This document shows, piece after piece, positions 24,990 through 33,703 of a DNA stretch of 64,000 bases. The notes below the pieces were generated by a model that did not search any database, had not been told where the DNA came from, and was given only the letters and a program-made list of their open reading frames with translations. This DNA is from Pseudomonadota bacterium (GTDB lineage: Bacteria > Pseudomonadota > Alphaproteobacteria > Acetobacterales > Acetobacteraceae): positions 1-64,000 of the forward strand of contig JAKADX010000004.1 in the NCBI GenBank assembly GCA_021818505.1. The letters are read 5' to 3'. The first letter of the stretch is position 1; each line of letters begins with the position of its first letter. The translations under genes were made by a program, and so were the position numbers.

Positions 24990-25958
24990 TCAATAGCCGC
25001 GAGCGGGATCGACCAGGTTTGGCATCGCCTGTCCGGCGCGCCACGCGCGCAGGTTGGCGAACAGTACGCCGAGGCTGCGATGCGTGTAGGACTCGGGATC
25101 GTCGCAGGACAGGTGCGGTGTCACGATCACGTTGCGCGTCGTCCACAGCCGGTCGCCGGTCGGCAGCGGCTCGCGGTCGAACACGTCGAGCACGGCGCCT
25201 CCCAGATGCTGCGCCTCCAGCAGGTCACACAGCGCGGCGGCATCGAGCAGCTTCCCGCGGCCGATATTGACCACGCCCGCACCGGCCGGCAGCAGCGCGA
25301 GGCGCCGTCGGTCGATCATTCCGAGCGTGGCGGGTGTCAGCGGGCAGGCCAGCACCAGCAGAGCCGCCCGTGGCAGCAGCGCGTCGAGCGCCGCGACCGG
25401 CACAACGGCGTCGAACTCGGGATGCGGTGTGCCGCGCGTGTTGACGCCGGTCACGCACACGCCCAACGCGCGCAGCTGTCGCGCCCCGGCGCTGCCGAGG
25501 TCGCCGGTGCCGATGACCGCCGCGTGCCGCCCGGCCAGGACCGGCGTGGGCAGCCGGTGCCAGCGCTGCGCCCGCTGCGCGGCCAGCAGGTCGGGCAACC
25601 GGGCCGCCAGCATCAGCGCCGCCATCGCCACGTATTCGCCGGCCTTCGGTCCGTGCGTGCCACGGTTGTTGAGCAGTACGACGCCGGGCGGCAGCCAATC
25701 GAATGGGGCCAGCCCGTCCACTCCGGCCGCGTTGACGAACACCAGTCGCAAGTGTGGCGCCGCCAGCGGTCGCAATCGCCGCAGCGCTGCCGGCGGCCCG
25801 ACCAGCAGTTCGACTGAGTCGCGGGCACGCCGGAAATCTTCGGCGGTCGCTCCGAAGCTGACCTCGTGCTGCGGCTCGTCGGCGGCGGCGGCGTGCCACT
25901 GCTCGGGCGCGATCAGGAATTCCGGGTCGTCGGGGTCGTTCTGGACATGCACGCGCAT
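24990..25958 (-). CDS. D-isomer specific 2-hydroxyacid dehydrogenase
   Basis: 322 residues. NAD-binding motif VIGTGDLGSAGARQL (Gly-rich, about 146-160); Arg in NIGRGKLLD, Glu in DVFDREPLP and His in TPHLSCDD form the catalytic set. The substrate domain contains NNRGTHGPKAGEYV. It is the first gene of the minus-strand run continuing into epoxide hydrolase (7-bp gap). A much longer frame extends upstream but lies antisense to the rluA-type gene; the ATG at 25958 (MRVHVQ) fits the family N-terminus. Confidence 0.87.
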   Translation of the reverse strand: MRVHVQNDPDDPEFLIAPEQWHAAAADEPQHEVSFGATAEDFRRARDSVELLVGPPAALRRLRPLAAPHLRLVFVNAAGVDGLAPFDWLPPGVVLLNNRGTHGPKAGEYVAMAALMLAARLPDLLAAQRAQRWHRLPTPVLAGRHAAVIGTGDLGSAGARQLRALGVCVTGVNTRGTPHPEFDAVVPVAALDALLPRAALLVLACPLTPATLGMIDRRRLALLPAGAGVVNIGRGKLLDAAALCDLLEAQHLGGAVLDVFDREPLPTGDRLWTTRNVIVTPHLSCDDPESYTHRSLGVLFANLRAWRAGQAMPNLVDPARGY

Positions 25959-26039
25959 TCCCCGACCCTGCCACGCCGTGCGCTGGCCGCCCAGGGCACC
26001 CTTCCGCCGCGCCACCGCGGCTGTCACCCTGGGCCGTGC

Positions 26040-26711
26040 ATGGACATCCCCATCCTGTTCCGCGACGCTCGCTTCGTCGTGCTTGACAAGCCTGCCGGCC
26101 TGCCCGTGCATCCTGGCCCGCGCGGCGGGTCGAGCGTGGAGGACGCGTTCGCGCGGCTGTCGCGCCGCCGCGATGGGCCGTGGCTCGCGCACCGGCTGGA
26201 CGCCGACACCGCCGGCTGCCTCGTCGTGGCGCTGCGCCGCTCGGCGCTGCGGGCCGCCCAGACTGCCTTCGCCTCGGGGGCGGCCGAAAAGACCTACTGG
26301 GCAGTCGTCGCGCCGGCCCCGGAAGCGGATTCGGGCCACGTCGCTGTCGCCCTGCGCAAGGTTTCGGACCGGTCCGGCTGGCGTATGTGCGCGGACACGG
26401 CGGGTGTGCCGGCGATTACCGACTGGCGCGTGCTCGGGCGAGGGGAGGGGACGGCGTGGCTGGAGTTGCATCCGCGCACCGGGCGGACCCACCAGGTGCG
26501 GGCGCACTGTGCCTGGCTTGGCTGCCCGGTCGTGGGCGACGCGGTCTACGGCGAGGGCGGCGGACCGTTGCAGTTGCTGGCCCGCGCCATCCGCCTGCCG
26601 CTCGACCCGCCGCTCGCCGCCACTGCACCGGTGCCCCCGCACATGCGCGCGGCACTCGTGGGCTGCGGCTGGCGCACGGTCAGCCCAGCAGGAACCACAG
26701 CCGGAACGTGA
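26040..26711 (+). CDS. RluA-family RNA pseudouridine synthase
   Basis: 223 residues, short member without an S4 domain. Motifs in order: DKPAGLPVHPG, HRLDADTAGC (catalytic Asp), KTYWAVV and LHPRTGRTHQVRAHCAWLG. These are the RluA signatures. The start ATG 26040 is 81 bp from the divergent dehydrogenase start. Its last 32 bp overlap the 3' end of the convergent glycosyltransferase gene. The target uridine (rRNA or tRNA) cannot be told from sequence. Confidence 0.86.
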   Translation: MDIPILFRDARFVVLDKPAGLPVHPGPRGGSSVEDAFARLSRRRDGPWLAHRLDADTAGCLVVALRRSALRAAQTAFASGAAEKTYWAVVAPAPEADSGHVAVALRKVSDRSGWRMCADTAGVPAITDWRVLGRGEGTAWLELHPRTGRTHQVRAHCAWLGCPVVGDAVYGEGGGPLQLLARAIRLPLDPPLAATAPVPPHMRAALVGCGWRTVSPAGTTAGT

Positions 26712-27621
26712 GCGTCTCCAGCAGCGTCTGCCGCCGCAGCCCAGGCAGGCGCAGCGCGCCGAGGCGGGCCGGAAGGCCGCCCGCCAGCGCCTCCTGCAGC
26801 CGCGCCACATCGGTGCGCGCCGGCTCGGTGAGCAACCCCGGCTGGGCGGCCAGCGCGGCGAGGTTGGCGCGGAAGACGCGCATGAACGCCGCCGGACCCC
26901 GCCGCAACGCCGCGCGTGCGCGGCCGAGCGTGCCCTCCGGCGCCCCCACCGCGTTGCCTCCGTGCTGGCGATACAGCACCAGTGCCGCCGGATCGGCGAC
27001 GATCTGGCCGCCGGACGCGCTCACCACCAGATAGCTCCACCAGTCGTGCAGCGTCGTCTCCGGCGGACGGCTGCCGGCGATCAGTGTGGCAGCGGCGCGG
27101 TTGAGCAGGATGGTGCAGCCGGTCGCAACGTTCTGCGCGAGCGCCGCCGGGAAGCCGGGCACGCAGGGCCAGTGCGGAGACTCCCCGATCGGCGCGAGCG
27201 CCGCGTCCACCAGCACCTGCCGCGTGCAGACGAGCGCCGGCCGCTCAGGCGGCTCGGTGGCCAGCGCCGCCAGCCCGCGGGACAGCTTGTCGGGCAGCCA
27301 CACATCGTCCTGGTCGGCGAAGGCGACCGCGTCATGCGGCCCGAGTGAGGGAACGGCGGCGCGCAGCAGCGCCAGGAAACTCTCGCACGGCCCGAGGTTA
27401 CCGACCGGCGCCGCCAGCCGCCGGCAGCGGTCGGGGCCGACCTCCGCCGTGAACGCGGCCATCAGAGCTTCGGTGCCATCCGTCGAGCCGTCGTCGCGCC
27501 ACAGCAACGACCACGACGCGCAGGTCTGCAAGCGGAAGCTGTCGAGCTGTTCGCGCAGATAGGGTGCGCCGTTGAACGTGGACAGCAGGATGCGGACCCG
27601 CCCGCCCGACACCCGGGTCAC
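26680..27621 (-). CDS. GT2 glycosyltransferase, probable rhamnosyltransferase
   Basis: 313 residues, GT-A fold. RILLSTFNGAPYLREQLDSF at the N-terminus, WRDDGSTDGT (nucleotide-sugar Asp), FADQDDVWLPDKL (acidic metal motif) and LHDWWSYL are typical of WbbL-like family 2 enzymes. GTG start at 27621 overlaps the rfbD stop (GTGA). As last gene of the dTDP-rhamnose operon it probably transfers rhamnose onto a surface polysaccharide. A longer frame upstream is antisense-like sequence inside rfbD. Confidence 0.85.
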   Translation of the reverse strand: MTRVSGGRVRILLSTFNGAPYLREQLDSFRLQTCASWSLLWRDDGSTDGTEALMAAFTAEVGPDRCRRLAAPVGNLGPCESFLALLRAAVPSLGPHDAVAFADQDDVWLPDKLSRGLAALATEPPERPALVCTRQVLVDAALAPIGESPHWPCVPGFPAALAQNVATGCTILLNRAAATLIAGSRPPETTLHDWWSYLVVSASGGQIVADPAALVLYRQHGGNAVGAPEGTLGRARAALRRGPAAFMRVFRANLAALAAQPGLLTEPARTDVARLQEALAGGLPARLGALRLPGLRRQTLLETLTFRLWFLLG

Positions 27622-28487
27622 GTCATCGCGGCGTCCACGACGCGAGCGACGCCCTCCTCCCAATGCGGCAGCGCCAGGTCGAAGCGGCGCGCCAGCAGGC
27701 TGCAATCGAGTCGCGAGTCCGGCGGCCGGTGGGCCGGCGTCGGCCAGTCCGTGGTCGCGATCGCCTCGACCGTCGGACGACGCAATCCATGCCGTTCCGC
27801 GCGCGCGAACACTGTCTCCGCCAGCCCGTGCCATGTCGTCGCGCCACTGCCGGCAGCGTGCAGCACGCCGGAGTCGTTGCCATCCCAGCGGTCCGCGAGC
27901 GTCAGGATCGCGGCGGCGAGATCGGCGGCGGAGGTCGGGCATCCGCGCTGATCGGCCACAACCCGCAGCCGATCGGTCCGGCGCGCCGCGTTGAGCATTG
28001 TCAGCACAAAATTTTTCCCGGTTGCGCAATACACCCAGGAGGTGCGCAGCACCAGCGCCGGTACGCCTGCGGCGAGTACCGACGCCTCGCCGGCCAGCTT
28101 GCTGGCGCCATACACCCCGGTCGGGCCGGTCGCGTCGTCCTCGACATAAGGCTCGCCCTTCAGCCCGTCGAAGACGTAGTCGGTCGAGATGTGGATCAAC
28201 CGCGCGCCATGCGCGGCGCACCAGGCGGCAAGCGCCGCGGGGCCGTCCCGGTTGGCCCGCCACGCCGCTTCCGGCTCCGACTCGGCCTTGTCGACGGCGG
28301 TATAGGCCGCGGCGTTGACCACCAGAGAGGGCGACACGGCGTCGAGCGCGGTGCGCAGCGTCTCCGGGCGGTCGAAATCGAACCCGGGGCGGCCGACCAC
28401 GCGTATGTCCTGCGTCCCGGCAGCGGCCGCCAGCGCCGAGGCCACCTGCCCGCTGCCGCCGGTCACCAGGATCGTCCGCTCAGACAC
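27618..28487 (-). CDS. rfbD: dTDP-4-dehydrorhamnose reductase
   Basis: 289 residues, short-chain dehydrogenase fold: NAD(P) motif TGGSGQVASAL, VNAAAYTAVDKAE, STDYVFDG and the catalytic YGASKLAGE (Tyr-x3-Lys), LRTSWVY. It reduces dTDP-4-keto-L-rhamnose to dTDP-L-rhamnose. It overlaps rfbC by 8 bp and the downstream glycosyltransferase by 4 bp. Confidence 0.93.
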   Translation of the reverse strand: MSERTILVTGGSGQVASALAAAAGTQDIRVVGRPGFDFDRPETLRTALDAVSPSLVVNAAAYTAVDKAESEPEAAWRANRDGPAALAAWCAAHGARLIHISTDYVFDGLKGEPYVEDDATGPTGVYGASKLAGEASVLAAGVPALVLRTSWVYCATGKNFVLTMLNAARRTDRLRVVADQRGCPTSAADLAAAILTLADRWDGNDSGVLHAAGSGATTWHGLAETVFARAERHGLRRPTVEAIATTDWPTPAHRPPDSRLDCSLLARRFDLALPHWEEGVARVVDAAMT

Positions 28488-29037
28488 CGAACCACGCCTC
28501 GCACTCGCGCAGCCGCGGCAGCACCCGGTCCTTCTCCGACAGCACCGCAGCTCCGGCCGCGAGCGGCCAGGGCAGCGCGAGGTCGGGGTCGTCGAAGATC
28601 ACGCCGCGCTCGGCATCGCGGTCATAGGGCGCGGTGACCTTGTAGATGACCTCGGTGTCAGGGACGAGCGTGCAGAATCCGTGCAGGAAGCCGCCGGGAA
28701 TCCATAACTGCCGCCAGTTCTCGGCGCTCAGTTCGGCGGCAACGTGCCGGCCGTAGGTGGGTGAGCCGCGCCGGATGTCCACCGCCACGTCCCAGATCGC
28801 GCCGCGCACGCAGCGCACCAGCTTGCCCTGCACGTTCGGCGCGATCTGGCAATGCAGGCCGCGCACGGTGCCGACGGCGGCGGAATAGCTGTGGTTGTCC
28901 TGCACGAACGGTCCGGGGATGCCGGCCTGCGCGAACCGCGCGGCGTTGTAGGTCTCGGAGAAGAAGCCACGCGAATCGCCGAAGCGCGGCGGCGCCAGCA
29001 GGATCACGTCGGGAATCGCGAGACGCTCGACGTTCAT
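28480..29037 (-). CDS. rfbC: dTDP-4-dehydrorhamnose 3,5-epimerase
   Basis: 185 residues, RmlC cupin. [30 protein letters not shown] (catalytic His), [18 protein letters not shown] and [11 protein letters not shown] are the standard family motifs at the normal length. It overlaps rfbA by 4 bp. Confidence 0.94.
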   Translation of the reverse strand: MNVERLAIPDVILLAPPRFGDSRGFFSETYNAARFAQAGIPGPFVQDNHSYSAAVGTVRGLHCQIAPNVQGKLVRCVRGAIWDVAVDIRRGSPTYGRHVAAELSAENWRQLWIPGGFLHGFCTLVPDTEVIYKVTAPYDRDAERGVIFDDPDLALPWPLAAGAAVLSEKDRVLPRLRECEAWFGV

Positions 29038-29912
29038 GCGTGCAGCCCGGCGGCGAGGTCAGCCAGCACACGGCCCAGTTCGGTCTTGCCGAGTGCCGCC
29101 GCATGGCCGCGCAGTGTCTCGGCGTCGATCCAGCCCATGCGGAACGCCACTTCCTCCGGGCAGCCGACCAGCATGCCCTGACGCGACTGGATCGTTTGCA
29201 CGAAGGTTGCCGCCTGCAACAGCGAATCCGGCATCCCGGCATCGAGCCACGCGCAGCCGCGGCCGAGCCGTTCGACATGCAGCGAGCCATCCTCCAGATA
29301 GAGGCGGTTGAGGTCGGTGATCTCCAGCTCACCGCGGGCCGAGGGGCGTACGCGCGATGCCATCTCGGTCACGCGCGAATCGTAAAAATAAAGACCGATC
29401 ACCGCCCAGTTCGATTGCGGAACCGCCGGCTTCTCGACGATTTCAAGCGCCCGCCCGGCGGTATCCATGCTGACGACGCCGTAGCGTTCCGGGTCGCGCA
29501 CCTGGTAGGCGAACACCGTGGCCCCCCGGCCGCGCGCCGCCGCCGCGCGCAGCAGCACCGAGAGATGGTCGGCAAAGATCAGGTTATCGCCCAGCACCAG
29601 CGCGCACTCCTCGCCGGCGATCCAGTCGCGCCCGATCAGGAAGGCCTGCGCCAGACCCTCCGGCCGCGGCTGCTCGGCATAGGTGAACCGCACACCCAAC
29701 CGCGCGCCGTCGCCCAGCAGGCGGCGGAACTGCGGCAGGTCGTCAGGGGTGGAGATTACCAGGATGTCGCGGATGCCCGCCAGCATCAGCACCGACAATG
29801 GATAATAGATCATCGGCTTGTCATAGACGGGCAACAATTGCTTTGACGTTGCCAGCGTCATCGGGTGCAGCCGGGTGCCGGAGCCGCCGGCCAGGATGAT
29901 GCCCTTGTTCAT
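29034..29912 (-). CDS. rfbA: Glucose-1-phosphate thymidylyltransferase
   Basis: 292 residues. N-terminal [14 protein letters not shown] nucleotide loop, [20 protein letters not shown], and ALVLGDNLI metal motif are diagnostic of RmlA. It makes dTDP-glucose, the first step of dTDP-rhamnose synthesis. It lies 10 bp after rfbB. Confidence 0.95.
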   Translation of the reverse strand: MNKGIILAGGSGTRLHPMTLATSKQLLPVYDKPMIYYPLSVLMLAGIRDILVISTPDDLPQFRRLLGDGARLGVRFTYAEQPRPEGLAQAFLIGRDWIAGEECALVLGDNLIFADHLSVLLRAAAARGRGATVFAYQVRDPERYGVVSMDTAGRALEIVEKPAVPQSNWAVIGLYFYDSRVTEMASRVRPSARGELEITDLNRLYLEDGSLHVERLGRGCAWLDAGMPDSLLQAATFVQTIQSRQGMLVGCPEEVAFRMGWIDAETLRGHAAALGKTELGRVLADLAAGLHA

Positions 29913-29922
29913 CGCGCTGCCG

Positions 29923-30978
29923 TCACGCCGCCTGCCCGAGTCGCTGGCCGGCGTAGCGGGCGGCGCGGATGCCCTCCCACCAGGCGCGATTGGCGAGATA
30001 CCAGTCGATCGTGCGGGCCAGCCCGGCGGTGAAATCGTGCGGCGCGCGCCAGTCCAGCGCCGCCTCGGTGCGCGCCGGATCGATCTCGTAGCGGAAATCG
30101 TGGCCGGGACGGTCGGTGACGAAGGTGATCAGCCGCTCGCGCGGTCCCGCCGGGTCGGGCAGGCGCGCGTCCAGCGCGGCACAGATCGCGCGCACCACGT
30201 CGAGGTTGCTGCGCGCCTGGCGCGCGCCGATGGCGTAGGTGGCGCCCGGCGCGCCGTGCTGCACCACGCGCACCAGCGCCGCCGCATGATCCTCGACGAA
30301 GATCCAGTCTCGCTGGTTCGACCCGTCGCCGTACACCGGCAATGGCTTGCCATCCAACGCATTGAGGAGGACAAGCGGGATCAGCTTTTCGGGGAACTGC
30401 CAGGGGCCGTAGTTGTTGCTGGTGTTGCTGACGATGGTCGGCAGGCCATAGGTGTGGTGCCACGCGCGCACCAGATGGTCGGAGGCCGCCTTGCTGGCCG
30501 AATACGGGCTGCGCGGGTCATAGGCGGTGGTTTCGGTGAACGGGGGGTCGCTCGGCCCGAGGGCACCGAATACCTCATCTGTCGAAACATGGTGGAAGCG
30601 AAACGCGGCGCGGCGGTCCGGCGGCAGTCCGGCCCAGTACTCACGCGCGGCATCCAGCAGGACGTAAGTGCCCACGACGTTGGTCTGGATGAACGGTCCG
30701 GGGCCGTCGATCGAGCGATCGACATGGCTCTCGGCGGCGAGGTGCATGACCGCGTCGGGCTGCCAGGTGGCGAAGGCGTGTCGAACCGCGGTAGGGTCGG
30801 CGATGTCGGCGCGCAGCAGCACGTGCCGCGGGTCGTGCCGTGCGGACTCCAGCGCATCCTCGCTTGCGGCGTACGTCATCTTGTCGAGGTTGACCACCGA
30901 ATGATCGCCGGTGCGCAGCAGATGCCGGATCACCGCCGAACCGATGAAGCCGCACCCCCCGGTCAGCAGCAGCCGCAT
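29923..30978 (-). CDS. rfbB: dTDP-glucose 4,6-dehydratase
   Basis: 351 residues. [20 protein letters not shown] Rossmann motif, [24 protein letters not shown] and the catalytic [12 protein letters not shown] (Tyr-x3-Lys), [15 protein letters not shown]. First gene of the operon rfbB-A-C-D-GT. Start ATG 30978 gives the exact family N-terminus; a longer frame to 31860 is antisense to the acyltransferase. Confidence 0.95.
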   Translation of the reverse strand: MRLLLTGGCGFIGSAVIRHLLRTGDHSVVNLDKMTYAASEDALESARHDPRHVLLRADIADPTAVRHAFATWQPDAVMHLAAESHVDRSIDGPGPFIQTNVVGTYVLLDAAREYWAGLPPDRRAAFRFHHVSTDEVFGALGPSDPPFTETTAYDPRSPYSASKAASDHLVRAWHHTYGLPTIVSNTSNNYGPWQFPEKLIPLVLLNALDGKPLPVYGDGSNQRDWIFVEDHAAALVRVVQHGAPGATYAIGARQARSNLDVVRAICAALDARLPDPAGPRERLITFVTDRPGHDFRYEIDPARTEAALDWRAPHDFTAGLARTIDWYLANRAWWEGIRAARYAGQRLGQAA

Positions 30979-31110
30979 GAACGCTCCTCGAATCTTGACG
31001 AAATGCGTGGCACCTTGGCAGCACGGCGCCGGGCCGGCAAGCGCATCGATGATTTGACCGTTCCGATTCCAGGCGCAAAGCTGCCGCCGGCAGGGGACGG
31101 CAGGCGCGTA

Positions 31111-31911
31111 ATGATTCCGGGACTGAGTGTCGGTGCCGAGGCGGTGCTGAGAACGATACTGGTGCCGGACGTGACGTCCGTGACGGAAGACACCTATGCC
31201 GATCTGCATTACTTCCTGCTGACTGGCAATGATGCGGAGTCGGAGGCGATCGGCGTGCGCCATGCCGGCGGGCCGGAGCCGGTCGTCGCTGTCACCGACC
31301 CCGCACGCCCGATCGGGTCGCTGCGCATCGAGACGCTGCGGCCCGGCGTGCTGATGTTTCTCGACAACCGCGCCTGGCGCGGCAACCTGCACGCCACCGT
31401 CCGCGTGCTCGGCACCGGCAGCGCGCTGATTGTGCATGATATCGGCGACGGCTTCGTGGGCCTGGACGTGTTTCTGCGCAGTGACCGTCAGGTGCTGTTC
31501 TGGGGCGCCGGCGCCACCGCCGCCGGATGCAACATCGAACTGGAGGGCGCCGGCGTCGCGGCGGCGATCGGCGATGACGCGCTGATCTCCAACGGCGTCT
31601 GGCTGCGCAACCACGATATGCACGCGATCCATGACCTCGCGAGCGGCGCGCCGATCGGTCGCGCGCCGGTCACGACGGTCCTGGAACGGCATGTCTGGCT
31701 CGGCCAGGACGCGTTGCTGTTGGGCTGCGAGCGGATCGGCATGGGCAGCCTGGTCGGCGCGCGATCGCTGGTGAAGGGGCGCGTGCCGCCGCGTGTCGCG
31801 GCGGCGGGCACGCCGGCACGGGTGCTGCGCGAGGGCGTCAGCTGGGGCCGCGACCTGCACGGCATGACGGCGGCGGAGCGCGTCGCAGTGGGCGCTCCGC
31901 CGTCGCCGTAA
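31111..31911 (+). CDS. Hexapeptide-repeat (left-handed beta-helix) acyltransferase-like protein
   Basis: 266 residues. A beta-rich N-terminal half (LFLDN/LRPGVLMFLDN, VRVLGTGSALIVHDIGDG) leads to imperfect hexapeptide repeats: IGDDALISNGVWLRNHDMHAI, VWLGQDALLLGCERIGMGSLVGARSLVKG split between coils, and the terminal AAAGTPARVLREGV typical of O-acetyltransferases. It probably acetylates a sugar, which fits the neighbouring rhamnose operon. Start is uncertain: an in-frame ATG at 31003 would add 36 residues; neither has a strong ribosome site. Confidence 0.7.
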   Translation: MIPGLSVGAEAVLRTILVPDVTSVTEDTYADLHYFLLTGNDAESEAIGVRHAGGPEPVVAVTDPARPIGSLRIETLRPGVLMFLDNRAWRGNLHATVRVLGTGSALIVHDIGDGFVGLDVFLRSDRQVLFWGAGATAAGCNIELEGAGVAAAIGDDALISNGVWLRNHDMHAIHDLASGAPIGRAPVTTVLERHVWLGQDALLLGCERIGMGSLVGARSLVKGRVPPRVAAAGTPARVLREGVSWGRDLHGMTAAERVAVGAPPSP

Positions 31912-31929
31912 TCAACCGCCCGCCTTCCG

Positions 31930-33279
31930 TCAGCCGAACGACCCGTGGTCGAGATGGGTGATGCCGAGGAACGTCACCTTGGTATTGTCCTGCAACGTGA
32001 TCGTGACGTTGCCGCCGGCGACGGTCTGGCTTGCCAGTGCCGCCTTGACCGCGTCCTCGCCGCCGCCGAGCAGGTCGATCTTGTCCACGCCCTGCGTGAA
32101 GTCGGTGACCACGAAGCTGCCCTGACCCTCATTGGCGAAGGCGCCGGGCTGCTGGTGGTCATGGCCACGCCCGTGATCGTGTTCGCCGTCGTGGCCGTGG
32201 CCATCACCGTGGTCGCGGCCGTCGCCGCCGTCCTGGCCGCGGTCGCCTCCGCCCTGGTTGCTGCCGCCTTGGTTGTTGCCGTCGGCGAACGCGTAGATAT
32301 TGCCGCCGGCGCCGCCGGTCATGGTGCCGCCGCCGCTGCCGCCGATGAAAGTGTTGCGGCCGAAACCGCCCATCATCGAATCGGCGCCGCTGCCGCCGAC
32401 AAAGGTATCGTTGCCTGGGCCGGCGCCGAGCAGCGTCTCGTTGCCGCTGCCGGCGATCAGCTTGCTGTTGGCGCTGCCCTCGGCGATCAGCGTGTCGCCG
32501 CTGCCCCCCCCGAACAGCGTGGTCGCCGCCAGGCCGCCGACCAGCAGGTTGTTGCCGGCGCTGCCGCCATGATACACGCCGCCGCCATTGCCGCCGGTGA
32601 TAGTGTCGCTGCCGGCGCCGCCGAACACGGTGGAACTGCCGTCGCCGTTGGCGAACAGCAGCGTGCCGGTCCCGCCCTGTACTATGGCATTGCCTCTCAG
32701 TACGTCGACGGTGTCGTTGCCGCTGCCTGCGGTGATGCTGTCGTGCCCGGTGACCACCACCAGGTCGTTGCCGCTGCCCAGCACGATGCTGTTGCGTCCC
32801 GGACCGGCATAGATCGAATCGTTGCCGGACAACGCCAGGATTCGGTTGTTGCTGCCGTCGGTCAGGAACAAGTGGTCGCCGCCGCCGGTCGGGTCGGTGA
32901 TGATCGTGGCATCGCCGCCGCTTGCCACCACAGTGCCGACGCCTGAGTTGGCGTAGTAGGTCAGTGGCCCGTCGCTGACCACGACCTGCGAGGCGGCGTT
33001 GCCGCCCATCAGCAGCACCGGCCCTTTGGCCACGTCCACGATGTCCGGCGTGTTGGCCGGCGGGGCGACGAATCCGGGACCGGTGACGATGAGGTAGCCC
33101 GGCCCGGTCGGCGCGTCTAATGGTCCGATACCGTTATATTCGTATGGGGTCAGATTGCCATCGGCAACCTGATTCGTAATCATGGAAAGTAGCTGGCCCG
33201 CAATAGAGGCATTTTGTGGTGTACCGATCAGTACGTCAACTTGTGATCCGCCGACACCAGCGACAGTGAGATGCGGCAT
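31930..33279 (-). CDS. RTX-type calcium-binding repeat protein
   Basis: 449 residues, Gly/Asp/Asn-rich. Many imperfect nonapeptide-like repeats (GGxGxDxxx; e.g. LSGNDSIYAG, LGSGNDLVVV, GAGSDTITGG, GPGNDTFVGG) run from about residue 150 to 340, and should fold as Ca2+-binding parallel beta-roll. After them comes an unusual Gly/Asp/His-rich linker (about 345-385, with DHGDGHGHDGEHDHGRGHDH) and a C-terminal domain resembling RTX secretion domains (FVVTDFTQGVDKIDL). No N-terminal signal; such proteins normally leave by type I secretion using a C-terminal signal. No ABC exporter gene is in the window. Confidence 0.82.
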   Translation of the reverse strand: MPHLTVAGVGGSQVDVLIGTPQNASIAGQLLSMITNQVADGNLTPYEYNGIGPLDAPTGPGYLIVTGPGFVAPPANTPDIVDVAKGPVLLMGGNAASQVVVSDGPLTYYANSGVGTVVASGGDATIITDPTGGGDHLFLTDGSNNRILALSGNDSIYAGPGRNSIVLGSGNDLVVVTGHDSITAGSGNDTVDVLRGNAIVQGGTGTLLFANGDGSSTVFGGAGSDTITGGNGGGVYHGGSAGNNLLVGGLAATTLFGGGSGDTLIAEGSANSKLIAGSGNETLLGAGPGNDTFVGGSGADSMMGGFGRNTFIGGSGGGTMTGGAGGNIYAFADGNNQGGSNQGGGDRGQDGGDGRDHGDGHGHDGEHDHGRGHDHQQPGAFANEGQGSFVVTDFTQGVDKIDLLGGGEDAVKAALASQTVAGGNVTITLQDNTKVTFLGITHLDHGSFG

Positions 33280-33574
33280 AGGATAATCTCCCGAAAGTGT
33301 TTTACTATGTGTAGTTCATATACTAACGCGCAATGCCCGTGTTAGGCAATCCTACACTTGCGTCGAAACGGATTTTTCATAGAGCGCCGCCTGGGCGCGC
33401 ATTTTCATTTCTTACCGACGAATTCGACGTAAATTCGCGACGAGTCTCGGAAAATGCGATGCCGCCCGCGCCATTTCTGCAACAGCGTGCAACCGCAGCG
33501 CTGCGGGGCCGCGACAACGTGACTGGCTGCGGGGAACCGAACGATGCGGCGGCGGTTTTGCCCGTGCAGACCGG

Positions 33575-33702
33575 GCGCGGCGTCAGCCAACCCGGTCCGG
33601 CAGCCTTCCGGTTTCCCCCCTGGCGATCCGCGCTCCTGCGGGTCGCCCAACTTGGCGGCGTGATGCCCCGGCCCGGTGCCATGCATCGGGCCGTCCTTTT
33701 TT
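33575..33702 (+). ncRNA. Candidate structured small RNA ending in an intrinsic terminator
   Basis: A 10-bp stem GGCGATCCGC/GCGGGTCGCC (33622-33631 with 33638-33647, loop GCTCCT) includes a T-G pair that is a G-U wobble only on the plus strand. It is followed by a small CCA/TGG hairpin and then a terminator stem with six T. Upstream, CCGG inverted repeats add more structure. No Rfam family was recognised, and the 5' end is not defined (a TATACT near 33320 could be a -10). It could also be the leader of an RNA antisense to the protease 3' end. Confidence 0.35.
33669..33702 (+). terminator. Rho-independent terminator (plus strand)
   Basis: Stem CGGCCCG (33669-33675) pairs with CGGGCCG (33687-33693) around an 11-base loop, followed by TCC and six T. 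It lies directly beside the stop codon of the minus-strand protease, but its T-run points to plus-strand transcripts, for which no protein gene is evident within 1.7 kb upstream. Confidence 0.55.
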
Positions 33703-33703
33703 G

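Larger units (their letters stand above)
33280..33703. other. Intergenic region between the RTX gene and the S8 protease
   Basis: 424 bp with no convincing gene. The part next to the RTX start (33290-33440) is AT-rich for this genome and probably carries its promoter, with GGGAGA as ribosome site. The other end (33575-33702) carries strong hairpins and a terminator reading on the plus strand, annotated separately. A plus-strand frame starting at 33333 lacks family resemblance and runs into protease antisense. Confidence 0.5.

Noticed and set aside
24990-26810. A 606-codon reading of the 2-hydroxyacid dehydrogenase
   Set aside because: The N-terminal 280 residues are antisense to the pseudouridine synthase and unlike the family; the ATG at 25958 gives the normal length.
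32300-32830. Repeated GCCGCC-type units suggesting a tandem repeat or CRISPR array
   Set aside because: They encode the imperfect RTX nonapeptide repeats on the minus strand; spacing is irregular and there are no unique spacers.
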